Assembly: GCF_023734775.1 (NCBI RefSeq)
Contig: NZ_AP025732.1
Span: forward strand, 5,516,501 to 5,580,500
From: Nostoc cf. commune SO-36
GTDB taxonomy: Bacteria; Cyanobacteriota; Cyanobacteriia; Cyanobacteriales; Nostocaceae
DNA: 64,000 nt
Reading direction: 5' to 3'
The first letter of the stretch is position 1. Every line of letters begins with the position of its first letter. Below are positions 36,521 through 45,048 of this stretch, in pieces. The notes beneath the pieces were generated by a model. That model saw nothing but the letters and a program-made list of their open reading frames with translations, had not been told where the DNA came from and made no database searches. A program made the position numbers and the translations under genes.

Positions 36521-36770
36521 AACTCCTGCCTTAGCTTTCATTACCTCTGTAAGTATTGGTTCTTACCTGTTAATTTTAGGCAATAACATTTGGCGAGAAA
36601 ATTATGGATTTTCTTTGGATCGTTTCTGAAGCCGAAGTTATAGCTGGGGTTAGACAAAAATGAGCTTTTATATTTGCAAGTTGCATCAATAGACAGATGA
36701 AATAATGCTCAATTAATACCTTAAATTAGGTAGTTGGTATCTGAAAAAACTAATTTATTAGGAGAAACAC
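36521..36770. other. Spacer with a coding scrap
   Basis: Around 36527-36630 a frame reads LAFITSVSIGSYLLILGNNIW, then RENYGFSLDRF and a stop, without a start. It may be the end of another membrane protein fused to the decayed cadD. The rest is A/T-rich leader of the next gene. Confidence 0.3.
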
Positions 36771-37394
36771 ATGAAACTTTTCAAAAATACCCTTGTTAAA
36801 ATTACCCTTGTTTGCTTATTGCTGATAGTGAACTTGATCATTGCTCAACCATCTTGGGCAGGAAAAAAATTAGCTAATGATCCAGACTATATAGAACTCA
36901 CCAAATCACTAGAATCTGCTTTACAGGATAAACAAGCTCAAGGAGTTACACCAGAAATTGAGCAAAAAATCACTAATTTGAAATACCAAAAGTACATTTT
37001 GGAAAATAGTGAAGATTCTGTGGGAATCTGTCGCAATGAAACCGATAAAACACTGTTAATATACGGTGAGAAACCAAAAAAATCTACCTCAACCTACGAC
37101 AATGAATTATATCTGCTCTCTAGTGGCGCAGAAACCGATGATGAATGGGATTGTCAAGGTGTTTATATTCCTGGACAAGCGGCTACAGAAGAACAAGCAG
37201 CCACACCTGCTCAAGCTTTTAAGATTGTTCATGGAACTCGGTTAGTTGCCACAACCAACCCCGAAACTGGAGAAATTGAATTCAATCTTCCACCTGCAAA
37301 AGTTTTTCAATCTGGTGAAGTTAACTGGGTTATTCCTGAAAACTTGCAAGCCGCGCTAGATGCTGGAATTACTACTGCGAAAATTGATGATTAA
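36771..37394 (+). CDS. Exported hypothetical protein
   Basis: The 207 residues have a good signal peptide (LVCLLLIVNLIIAQPSWA, cleavage before GKKLAND) and start after GGAGAAACAC. The mature protein has a helical segment (LTKSLESALQDKQAQG, then EIEQKITNLKYQKYILEN), two cysteines (GICRNE, DCQGVY) that may form a disulfide, and a beta-rich C-terminal half. I do not recognise the family. It is intact although it lies in a decayed stretch. Confidence 0.65.
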   Translation: MKLFKNTLVKITLVCLLLIVNLIIAQPSWAGKKLANDPDYIELTKSLESALQDKQAQGVTPEIEQKITNLKYQKYILENSEDSVGICRNETDKTLLIYGEKPKKSTSTYDNELYLLSSGAETDDEWDCQGVYIPGQAATEEQAATPAQAFKIVHGTRLVATTNPETGEIEFNLPPAKVFQSGEVNWVIPENLQAALDAGITTAKIDD

Positions 37395-37788
37395 TTGACT
37401 AGTATAGATTGAATAGGCTGCCACACATCTAGTTTTTCAGCTGCCTCTAGGCTATGGAAGGGCTTTAGACCCAAAATTATAAAATTTAAATACGCGACAG
37501 CTTAGGTAAATTTAGCCAGAATCTTGAATAAAAGCTCAGAGTCAGAATTGTTCTGGCTCTTTTGTTTTTGATTTATATTATTATATGATTAAAGACAGAG
37601 GCAAATAAGTAGTATATTAATTACAGAGATTCAATAACAATGATTTATCAAAAAACTTAAAAAATCATTTACTTATATTTAAACTTTTGAAAAATAAATA
37701 TAGCTTTATTTTTCAAAGTATTGTTATTTTTTTGTAAAATAAATTGAATAGTGAAAATTTTGAATAACTATTTGAACACATAAATTGC
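37395..37788. other. A/T-rich intergenic region
   Basis: 394 bases with no open frame of note. A stem-loop-like GAGTCAGAA...TTCTGGCTC lies near 37540-37560 and could terminate the exported-protein transcript. It is followed by long A/T tracts. Confidence 0.4.
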
Positions 37789-38212
37789 ATGAAGATAGAA
37801 GCAGAAAAGTTAGAAGTGAAGAATTTAGAAAAAAAGAAGTATAGGTCAGACCGAATTCGAGATCACTTAGCAAATGAACGTACCTATCTAGCATGGATGC
37901 GGAGTGGTATTGCGCTGATGGGTTTTGGTGTTTTGATTGTACGATTGCGGATCATTCGCCCTCCGTTAGCACCACAACCCCCTGGTAATGGTTGGAAGTT
38001 AGGTTTAGCATTTGCCTTAGTTGGTGTGTTAACAGTATTACTTTCAACTCAGCATTATTCGCTGTTCGTCGAGATATTGACGAGGATACTTATCAACCGC
38101 CAGACCGTTGGATACTTATGCGAGTCTAGCTGTGGTTCTCCTCGATGGGGGTGTACTATACTATGTGTTCACAGTTCCTCTAGATTATTTGAGTAGTTAT
38201 ATTCTGGAGTGA
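37789..38212 (+). pseudogene. DUF202 (YidH-like) membrane protein, frameshifted
   Basis: The first 90 residues are typical DUF202: [33 protein letters not shown], then [20 protein letters not shown]. After that a missing base near 38060 and another near 38127 scramble the frame. Restored, it reads [20 protein letters not shown], then [19 protein letters not shown] to TGA 38212. The family forms small three-helix inner-membrane proteins of unknown role. Confidence 0.7.
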
Positions 38213-38378
38213 AAGATTTACCTGTAATCCTTGTAGAGACTTAGCACTGCTACGTCTCTAAGTTATTTTTCACTCCTATGTCTGTTGAATATTTTTGAAT
38301 TTGGAAGTTTTTAATTGAATGCAGTTATTTCCAACTCTGATAAACCTTCTTCTCTAGCTAATCTGCATTCTTATGTTG

Positions 38379-38846
38379 CTAAATGTAATACATCTGACTC
38401 TTCTGTAAACGTGCTTCGCGCTGGTCACACAAGTCTTGGATGGTATATTGGCTCAAAATAGTTTGTGCAGCAACATCTGCTTGCTGCCAAATCTCCGACA
38501 CCAAACTTTTTTCCAAATTTTCTTCAGAAGGAAGCTCTTTTTCTTTCTGTTCTCCATCCAACATAATCACGACCTCTAATAACGTTAATTGCCGAGGTTC
38601 ACGCGCCAAAACAAAACCACCTTTAGAGCCACGTTGACTCTGCACCACACCCGCACGCCGCAGACTTGAAAGAATTTGCTCTAGATAACGCTCTGGTATT
38701 GGATGCTTGGCAGATATGTCACTCATGGTTGTGGGTGTTTTGTGAACATAATGGTTGGCTAGTTCTAAAAGTGCTAATAGCGCATATTCCACTTTCGCAG
38801 ACAGATCCAAGAGGGTATAGTTTTGTTTTTTTAAGCTATCTGTCAT
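38379..38846 (-). CDS. Rrf2-family transcriptional regulator (CymR-like)
   Basis: The 155 residues contain the Rrf2 winged HTH (LSAKVEYALLALLELANHY, then ISAKHPIPERYLEQILSSLRRAGVVQSQRGSKGGFVLAREPRQLTLLEVV). Only one Cys is present, so it lacks the three-Cys Fe-S cluster of IscR or NsrR and resembles CymR-type cysteine regulators. Because it leads into NIL-domain, ssuE and ssuD genes, control of sulfur-source genes is a reasonable inference. DNA sites are not identified. Confidence 0.85.
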   Translation of the reverse strand: MTDSLKKQNYTLLDLSAKVEYALLALLELANHYVHKTPTTMSDISAKHPIPERYLEQILSSLRRAGVVQSQRGSKGGFVLAREPRQLTLLEVVIMLDGEQKEKELPSEENLEKSLVSEIWQQADVAAQTILSQYTIQDLCDQREARLQKSQMYYI

Positions 38847-39192
38847 AATACTACTGTTACCTGATAAATTTAGTGTAGTTAGGCGTTGATTTTCATTTAT
38901 CTACTAATCAAGTCATCCAGGAGACATCCTCTAAAAGCAGCTTAATGATTGAAGAGTGTTTGGATGGGGCAAACAATTTAAATATTAGGAAACCCAAGTC
39001 TATTTAGAATCCGGTTTCTACACGCCATATTCAGCAGTCCGCAATCCTAACTCAACAAGAATTTCCCAGCCAAGGTGAATAATCCGATCAACGATCGCAG
39101 CAGTTGTATTCTCGTCGGCATTCTTCCAATTTAGTATATTTTCAATTAAACTACGATTATCCTACCAACTTTTAGTATTTATATTTTAAAAA
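38847..39192. other. Intergenic region between rrf2 and NIL genes
   Basis: 346 bases with no gene; it is upstream of rrf2 and downstream of the NIL genes. It contains a G+C-rich short segment and an A/T-rich end. No clear terminator was seen. Confidence 0.35.
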
Positions 39193-39483
39193 TTAACAGT
39201 ACCAACTATCACCATCTGCATTCGCTTTACCTAAAACCTTGATATTTAAAGATTCCAGATAATTTAAGCAATCACCAATTTGAGACATAGAACCTCGCAA
39301 TTCTAAGTCAAAACGCCCTGGAATATTAGTGTTTTTTTCTAGTTCAGCCCCGGTAATATTAACAGTTATCTGAAAACAAGAAATTATCCGAGAAATAATT
39401 GGTTCTTGCCAGTAAGATTGAGGAATATATAAACGCACCCGCAGTTGATTCATACTACTGCTTTGATTAATAAATGAAATCAT
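39193..39483 (-). CDS. Stand-alone NIL-domain protein 1
   Basis: The 96-residue product is a single ferredoxin-like NIL domain: VRLYIPQSYWQEPIISRIISCFQITVNITGAELE, then GRFDLELRGSMSQIGDCLNYLESLNIKVLGKA. NIL domains occur at the C-terminus of the methionine ABC ATPase MetN, where they bind methionine and inhibit transport. Here the domain is free. It lies just before another NIL gene on the same strand. Confidence 0.75.
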   Translation of the reverse strand: MISFINQSSSMNQLRVRLYIPQSYWQEPIISRIISCFQITVNITGAELEKNTNIPGRFDLELRGSMSQIGDCLNYLESLNIKVLGKANADGDSWYC

Positions 39484-39498
39484 AGACAAACATTCGCC

Positions 39499-40220
39499 TT
39501 AAATGATATGTCCATGCAAAGAAGATGTGTCTATCCACAGTGGTAAATTTAGCATTTTTAAGTGATTGAAACTAGAAAAAAGTTGCTCTGGCTTACCCCA
39601 AATATCTAAATCAAACCAACCATCATCTTGCTGATTGGCTAGCAGTGATGCTGCAATAATATTGACTGTAACTCCATAACGAGAAACTAAGTCAAAGATG
39701 ATTGGTGTTTGGTGATAATCTTTTAAGATGCAAATCTGCAAGCGTAGTCGGTAAGATTGACCGTTTTTAATTTCGTAGGTTGGAGGATGTTGAGGTATTG
39801 GCAAAGGTGAAAATTTGTGACTTGAGTGGGGAAACGGCTGAGAACTAAAATTATCCTGCACATTGCCGGGGATACTCAACTGCATTAAATCTACTCCCAA
39901 GTTCTGTAAATACAGCAAACCATCACTGATATGTTCTGAATTGCCTTGGAGTTGCAAGTTAAACCAACCATAGTTTTCTGCTGGCGTGAGCATCGCCGCC
40001 GTGATGTTACAGCAGTTTTCGATCAAACCCACCACAAAAATAAATCCTAAAACAAAGCCCAGTATTGCTTTCAGCACTTTTATCTGTAGCACGTTTGATT
40101 GCAATTTGCTGTAACTGTGACACCATAGCGGGATACCAAACGAGAAATCAAAGGTTGACGCTGGTAATGCTGAGGTATACGAATGCGGCTATCAATTGGG
40201 GTGACTTCAGGTTGTGGCAT
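39499..40220 (-). pseudogene. Two-NIL-domain protein, first domain disrupted
   Basis: From ATG 40220 the frame reads MPQPEVTPIDSRIRIPQHYQRQPLISRLVSRYGVTVTANC and stops near 40094 after a shift. A second frame resumes ENCCNITAAMLTPAENYGWFNLQLQG, separated by about 90 unexplained bases coding a hydrophobic stretch (AILGFVLGFIFVVGLI). A complete second NIL domain follows (YRLRLQICILKDYHQTPIIFDLVSRYGVTVNIIAASLL, then DGWFDLDIWG). The first domain is interrupted by an insertion or a frameshift. The second may be expressed. Confidence 0.6.
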
Positions 40221-40246
40221 AAGAATATTCCAGAAGAAAAGGTTAA

Positions 40247-40513
40247 TCACCAACTACTGACGCTGTTTTCGTCCCAGATTTCTAGCTCTATATCCTGAAG
40301 ATGATTGATAGCAGCATCTATCTGTGCTGTTGTACCTTGTAAATTGAGGTCAAACCAACCATCACCAACAGCATTTGCACCCAAAATCACGGCTGTAATA
40401 TTAATAGTTAGTCCATATTCCGAGACTAAACGAGAAATCACAGGTTCTTGATGAAAATTCCGAGGAATTCTCAGGCGAATTTGTTTGTGAATGATCTGAT
40501 TGTCAGCAACCAT
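40247..40513 (-). CDS. Stand-alone NIL-domain protein 2
   Basis: The start is placed at ATG 40513 (MVADNQIIHKQIRLRIP). A longer frame exists but its extension is the wrong frame of the small membrane protein upstream. The 88 residues form one NIL domain: LRIPRNFHQEPVISRLVSEYGLTINITAVILG, then GDGWFDLNLQGTTAQIDAAINHL. It probably binds a small sulfur compound or methionine (inference from MetN). It follows the 45-residue membrane protein by 11 bases. Confidence 0.7.
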   Translation of the reverse strand: MVADNQIIHKQIRLRIPRNFHQEPVISRLVSEYGLTINITAVILGANAVGDGWFDLNLQGTTAQIDAAINHLQDIELEIWDENSVSSW

Positions 40514-40524
40514 ATCCAAATTAC

Positions 40525-40662
40525 CTATGCTTGATAAATCAAAAAAGTAAATACACCCGCCGTACTTGCGATCGCTACGCTCAAAATAGCTCGTACCAAA
40601 AACAGTGACACAAAGCTTCTCAAAGAAGTGCGTTTCCATTGATTCCAGATATCCGTCCACAT
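40525..40662 (-). CDS. 45-residue single-helix membrane protein
   Basis: ATG 40662 opens MWTDIWNQWKRTSLRSF, then a helix VSLFLVRAILSVAIASTAGVFTFLIYQA and TAG at 40525. An amphipathic, positively charged N-terminus plus one hydrophobic segment predicts an inner-membrane peptide with its N-terminus in the cytoplasm. It is 11 bases upstream of a NIL gene, so co-expression is likely. I do not recognise the family. It overlaps the longer alternative frame of the NIL gene. Confidence 0.5.
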   Translation of the reverse strand: MWTDIWNQWKRTSLRSFVSLFLVRAILSVAIASTAGVFTFLIYQA

Positions 40663-40884
40663 ACTGACTTTAGACCCCTTAGCTTAATCTACACTTAATC
40701 AATCAAAATTTAGTATTTGATGATTTAGTCATAGATATTACAGACATCTAGATGAAATAGCAATAGGAAACACCATAATCCCGGTCAAGAATGTGTTAAT
40801 TCCATGATTTTTAAATAAAAAATAGCAGATGGATGGAAATCACCCGGCTGCTGGTAGGAAAGGAGTAAGGATAACTCTGATTAA

Positions 40885-41454
40885 CTAGCCAGCATGGACA
40901 AATTCTTTGGCAACATTCTGGGAATGATTCACCGCTAGAGCAAACTCTTTGAGGACATCTTGCAATCTTTGGTCTATTTCTTCATCAAGTTGCACGCTAC
41001 CATCTGACTGGATTTGAATTTGCTTATCGACTGCGTATACTGTACTCAGTATATGCCGTGCGCCTAGTTCTGCTAGCACAGGTTTTAAGGCATACTCTAC
41101 TGATAATAAATGTGCTATGGTTCCACCTGTAGCTATAGGTAGCACAACTTTTCCAGCCAAAGCTTTCTGGGGTAATAAATCTAGAAATGCTTTGAGTACA
41201 CCTGTGTACGCTGCTTTATAAATGGGTGTTGCAATAATTACACCGCTTGCTTTTTCTAGCAGTGCTTTTGGCTGTTGTAATGCGGCACTATCGTACCGTC
41301 CATAAGCTAAGTCTTCGGCTGGTAAATCACGCACAGAGATGATATTTGTGGGTAAATTTTTTTGCTGTGACAGAATTTGAGCAGCGTATTCCAAAATAGC
41401 GTAGGTTCTGGAAGGGTGGGAGGGACTGCCTGCGATCGCTAATATATTTGTCAT
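40885..41454 (-). CDS. ssuE: NADPH-dependent FMN reductase SsuE
   Basis: The 189-residue flavodoxin-like protein has the family motifs ILAIAGSPSHPSRTYAIL, GVIIATPIYKAAYTGVLKAFLDLLPQ and PIATGGTIAHLL. The PIYKAAYTG block is typical of SsuE. It supplies FMNH2 for the alkanesulfonate monooxygenase encoded just upstream on the same strand (74 bases). The pair desulfonates C2-C10 alkanesulfonates to aldehyde and sulfite in the cytoplasm. Confidence 0.9.
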   Translation of the reverse strand: MTNILAIAGSPSHPSRTYAILEYAAQILSQQKNLPTNIISVRDLPAEDLAYGRYDSAALQQPKALLEKASGVIIATPIYKAAYTGVLKAFLDLLPQKALAGKVVLPIATGGTIAHLLSVEYALKPVLAELGARHILSTVYAVDKQIQIQSDGSVQLDEEIDQRLQDVLKEFALAVNHSQNVAKEFVHAG

Positions 41455-41475
41455 GGTAAGTTAAACCTTTTGGGA

Positions 41476-41521
41476 TTTTAAACGCAGAGGTACGCAAAGG
41501 GAAGCGCAGAGGTGCGCGGAG
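41476..41521. repeat. CGCAGAGG/CGCAAAGG dispersed repeat
   Basis: Alternating ACGCAGAGGTACGCAAAGG-type units lie between ssuE and ssuD. Related repeats are at 49680-49735 and 62246-62280. They are part of a common interspersed repeat of Nostocales. Confidence 0.5.
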
Positions 41522-41527
41522 TGTTTT

Positions 41528-42676
41528 TTAATCTACGGTGGCGATTTGCTGTTTGGGGAATTCTTGGTTGGCTACAACCTCACCAAAGGGACTCAATAGT
41601 TGCGGTTCTAGTGTTGGCTGATTTTCTAGGGGTAAACGAGGGAAAAGTAATTCTGCTACTCGATATGCTTCTTCTAGATGAGGATAACCAGAGAAGATAA
41701 AGGTATCGATACCTATTTCTTGATATTCCCGCATTCTCTGAGCAACGGTATTAGGATCGCCTACTAAGGCTGTGCCAGCACCACCACGCACTAAACCGAT
41801 TCCTGCCCATAAATTCGGGCTAATTTCTAAGGCTTCACGAGAGCCGTTGTGTAATTCTTTCATCCGGCGTTGTCCTTCGGAATCCATGCGTGCGTCGTAT
41901 GCTTGTTGGGTTTTGGCGATCGCCGAATCATCTACGTAGCGAATCAAATCGTTCGCTGCATCCCAGGCTTGGCTTTCTGTCTCTCGCACAATCACGTGGA
42001 GACGAATCCCAAAACGTAATGTTCTCCCTTGGGCTGCTGCTAACCGACGTACAGAGGCAATCTTTTGGGCAACTTGTTCTGGTGGTTCGCCCCAAGTTAA
42101 ATATACATCTACGTGTTTGGCTGCAATTTCTTGAGCAATCGGAGAAGAACCGCCAAACCACAGAGGCGGATGAGGTTTCTGGATTGTGGGAAATAATAGC
42201 TTACCACTTTGGATATTCAGATAATCTCCCTGGAAGTCGGCAGTTTCTCCAGATGCAATCTCTCGCCACACTGCCAAAAATTCATCTGTTAATCTGTAGC
42301 GATCATCATGGGAAAGATGCAATCCATCTCCCGCTAATTCCACCGGATCGCCACCGGTGACGACGTTAATCAACAACCTTCCACCAGAAATGCGATCAAA
42401 GCTTGCTGCCATTCGTGCTGCTACTCCCGGCGACATCAACCCCGGACGAATAGCCACCAAAAACTTCATCCGCTTGGTGTGTGTCACCAAAGTTGATGCC
42501 AAAACCCAGGCATCTTCACATGAACGGCCTGTAGGTAGTAATGCCCCTGCAAAACCTAAATGATCTACTGCTTGGGCAATCTGCCGCCAGTAATCAAAGT
42601 TGACTGCCCGCCCGCCTATGGCAGTACCAAGATAGCGCCCTTCACCGTGAGTTGGAATAAACCAAAGTAGCTGCAT
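41528..42676 (-). CDS. ssuD: FMNH2-dependent alkanesulfonate monooxygenase SsuD
   Basis: The 382-residue luciferase-like enzyme starts [18 protein letters not shown] and has [21 protein letters not shown] (Cys54-type position), [50 protein letters not shown] and the C-terminal Arg-rich region. Length and motifs match SsuD. It cleaves alkanesulfonates with O2 and FMNH2 from SsuE. The divergent gene upstream is a TPR protein; the intergenic region has an inverted repeat. Sulfur control by the nearby Rrf2 protein is inferred. Confidence 0.92.
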   Translation of the reverse strand: MQLLWFIPTHGEGRYLGTAIGGRAVNFDYWRQIAQAVDHLGFAGALLPTGRSCEDAWVLASTLVTHTKRMKFLVAIRPGLMSPGVAARMAASFDRISGGRLLINVVTGGDPVELAGDGLHLSHDDRYRLTDEFLAVWREIASGETADFQGDYLNIQSGKLLFPTIQKPHPPLWFGGSSPIAQEIAAKHVDVYLTWGEPPEQVAQKIASVRRLAAAQGRTLRFGIRLHVIVRETESQAWDAANDLIRYVDDSAIAKTQQAYDARMDSEGQRRMKELHNGSREALEISPNLWAGIGLVRGGAGTALVGDPNTVAQRMREYQEIGIDTFIFSGYPHLEEAYRVAELLFPRLPLENQPTLEPQLLSPFGEVVANQEFPKQQIATVD

Positions 42677-42719
42677 GATATCTATAGTCAGAGTAGCTGC
42701 AATATTTCCTGGACTTAAA

Positions 42720-42747
42720 ATACGGTAATTTTGTCAGTTTACCGTAT
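42720..42747. promoter_or_regulatory. Inverted repeat ATACGGTAA-N10-TTACCGTAT
   Basis: A perfect 9-bp inverted repeat with a 10-base spacer lies 44 bases upstream of ssuD and about 210 upstream of the divergent TPR gene. A further half-site TTACCGTA is at 42907, and TACGGTAT is at 55655 upstream of the 2OG oxygenase. The arrangement fits a dimeric regulator's operator. The regulator is unknown. Confidence 0.5.
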
Positions 42748-42956
42748 TATTTAATTCACTTTTAGACTATCGCACAGCCAGTCAAGCAAAGCAATACCTT
42801 TACAAAACTAAATACTGTTAGTCGGTAGAGTTTTAGTATTTTAGTGCTTGCGGTTTTGTGGTGGCTATGACATACTTAAACTTGAAATTACATTATTCCT
42901 GTAGACTTACCGTAGTTTATAGCTTGCTTCATAAATCTTGCAGCAAAGAATTAATC

Positions 42957-44204
42957 ATGTTTAAAGATGCACAAGGACTAATAGTTACAACAGATTCAGC
43001 CAATGCGAAAGCAGCCATTAACCGTTTTATCGATCAGATGCTTGGTTATGGTAAAGATGCAGAAACAGCAATTTCACAAGCAATTGCAGCAGATCCTACT
43101 TGTGCATTAGCTCATGCTTATGCGGCTGCTTATTATCTCACCCAAGAAAATCGCAAAGCTTGGCAGGTAGCTCTACCATATCTGCAAACTGCAAAACAGT
43201 ATTGCACCAAGGTTACTGCCAGAGAAAAGTTATATGTGCAAGCGATTTTAGCTTGGGCAAATCAAGAAATTGATGTAGCGATCGCCACTCATGAAGAGAT
43301 TGCTAATCAATTTCCCCGTGATTTAATATCTGTGCAGCAGGGGCAGTATCACTATTTTTATACAGGAAATAAAGAAAAATTACTGGAAATTGCCCAGAAG
43401 GTTTTACCTAGCAATCCTCAACAACATTATTTATATGGCATGGTAGCCTTTGGATTAGAACAATGTCACCAACTCAAAGCAGCAGAAAAGACAGCTCGTC
43501 AAGCGATCGCATTGAATAGATATGATCCTTGGGCGCATCATGCTTTAGCTCATGTCATGGAAACTCAGGGAAGAGTCGATGAGGGGATAGCTTGGATGGA
43601 AAGTTTTGCAGATACCTGGGAAAACTGCAACTCCATGCTCTACACTCATAACTGGTGGCACATTGCATTATATTATTTGCAGTTAAGAAACTACCAAAAA
43701 GTTCTCAAACTCTACGATACGCATATTTGGGAACGTGCTAACAAACAATCTCCTAAAGACCAAGTAGGAGCAATTTCATTATTATTGCGCCTAGAGTTGC
43801 ATGGTGTAAATGTGGAGAACCGTTGGCAAGGCATCAGTCCTTATCTTTATAGCCGGATTGATGAACACGCATTACCATTTCAGGATTTGCATTATGTTTA
43901 TGCCCTTGCCAAAGCCGGACACCATGATTGGGTGAACCAAATGCTTCAGAGTATGCAGTATCACACTTTGAGTATTAATCCTTTCCTGCGACGGAGTTGG
44001 GTAGAGTTAGCAATTCCCGCAGCTAGAGGAATGGTAGCTCATGCCAAAGGCGATTTCAACACGACTGTTGTAGAACTGAAACCTGTTTTACCACGCTTGC
44101 ATGAGATTGGAGGGAGTCATGCACAGCGAGTATTATTTGGGCAAGTTTATCAAGATGCGGTATTGTCGACACAACAGCAGAGTTGGGATTATGCCGTGTC
44201 TTAA
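42957..44204 (+). CDS. TPR protein, TTC38-like
   Basis: The start ATG 42957 (MFKDAQGLIVTTDSANAKAA) is chosen over an upstream ATG because the family begins there. The 415-residue protein has TPR-like helical pairs throughout (AISQAIAADPTCALAHAYAAAYYL, AEKTARQAIALNRYDPWAHHALAHVMETQGRVDEGIAWM, then YTHNWWHIALYYLQL). This is the pattern of the tetratricopeptide repeat 38 family. It has no catalytic motif. It is divergent from ssuD, so it may share sulfur control. Its partners are unknown. Confidence 0.8.
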   Translation: MFKDAQGLIVTTDSANAKAAINRFIDQMLGYGKDAETAISQAIAADPTCALAHAYAAAYYLTQENRKAWQVALPYLQTAKQYCTKVTAREKLYVQAILAWANQEIDVAIATHEEIANQFPRDLISVQQGQYHYFYTGNKEKLLEIAQKVLPSNPQQHYLYGMVAFGLEQCHQLKAAEKTARQAIALNRYDPWAHHALAHVMETQGRVDEGIAWMESFADTWENCNSMLYTHNWWHIALYYLQLRNYQKVLKLYDTHIWERANKQSPKDQVGAISLLLRLELHGVNVENRWQGISPYLYSRIDEHALPFQDLHYVYALAKAGHHDWVNQMLQSMQYHTLSINPFLRRSWVELAIPAARGMVAHAKGDFNTTVVELKPVLPRLHEIGGSHAQRVLFGQVYQDAVLSTQQQSWDYAVS

Positions 44205-44243
44205 AAACTAGTGCAAAATAAAATTATCCTCCACACCCTCATC

Positions 44244-44594
44244 ATGGCTATCCAAAAACTCGAACAACAACTCCTTCAGCTTTCGCCCAATGATAAACTG
44301 TATATTATCCAACTTCTCGCTCAAAGCTTGACCACACACAATAACAACGCCCACCCAGATCAACCAAGCAAACTCTCAGACTTTTTCCGTGAATCTCCTT
44401 TGGCTGAACTCACTGAAGAATTAGATATTAACCGAGGTTTGGTATTACTAAAAACCCTGATTGAGTCTTTACAACCAGAAACCAAAACTGAAACCCCAGA
44501 ATATCCCCTGACTCAATTTTATGGATGTATCCAAGATGAAACATTCTTTCGCCATCCCCAAGGACAACAACAAGAACGTGAACACATCCTGTGA
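44244..44594 (+). CDS. VapB-like antitoxin, possibly composite
   Basis: From ATG 44244 the product starts MAIQKLEQQLLQLSPNDKLYIIQLLAQSL, then KLSDFFRESPLAELTEELDINR. This matches short cyanobacterial antitoxins that normally end soon after the SPL..ELD motif. About 50 extra residues follow (LLKTLIESLQPETKTETPEY, then FYGCIQDETFFRHPQGQQ) that look like the end of a different antitoxin. The stop overlaps the toxin start. It should neutralise the PIN toxin and repress the operon. The fusion idea is inference. Confidence 0.6.
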   Translation: MAIQKLEQQLLQLSPNDKLYIIQLLAQSLTTHNNNAHPDQPSKLSDFFRESPLAELTEELDINRGLVLLKTLIESLQPETKTETPEYPLTQFYGCIQDETFFRHPQGQQQEREHIL

Positions 44595-44998
44595 AATTCC
44601 TGCTAGATACTAACACTTGCATTATTTATATGCGTGGAAAAAATTCCACCTTAAAGCAAAAACTAGAATCCACTGCAACTAAAGATATTGCCGTTTGCTC
44701 AGTCGTCAAAGCTGAACTATTTTATGGCGCAATGAAAAGTGCCAATCCAGTACGTAATCTTACCTTACAACAAGAATTTTTAGCACAATTTATATCATTA
44801 ACTTTTGACGATCTAGCAGCAATGAGATTTGGAACGATTCGCTCTCAACTAGAAGCATTAGGTACTCCAATTGGAGCTTATGATTTACAAATTGCCGCTA
44901 TCGCACTGACAAATAACTTAACCCTTGTCACCCATAACACTAGGGAGTTCAAGCGCGTTAATAATTTGCTTACTGAAGATTGGGAGATAGATAATTGA
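44591..44998 (+). CDS. vapC: VapC-type PIN-domain toxin
   Basis: The 135-residue PIN ribonuclease has the acidic set Asp6 (FLLDTNTCI), Glu42 (VVKAELFYGA) and Asp98 (GAYDLQIAAIAL). The last motif is THNTREF, with Asn where many have Asp. Its ATG overlaps the antitoxin stop (GTGA), the usual arrangement for antitoxin-toxin coupling. VapC toxins cut tRNA or rRNA. Such a pair can stabilise a plasmid or island. Confidence 0.88.
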   Translation: MKFLLDTNTCIIYMRGKNSTLKQKLESTATKDIAVCSVVKAELFYGAMKSANPVRNLTLQQEFLAQFISLTFDDLAAMRFGTIRSQLEALGTPIGAYDLQIAAIALTNNLTLVTHNTREFKRVNNLLTEDWEIDN

Positions 44999-45048
44999 GA
45001 ACCCATTTCCTTCTCTTTGTGCCTCTGCTTGAGCTTTTATTTTATTTC

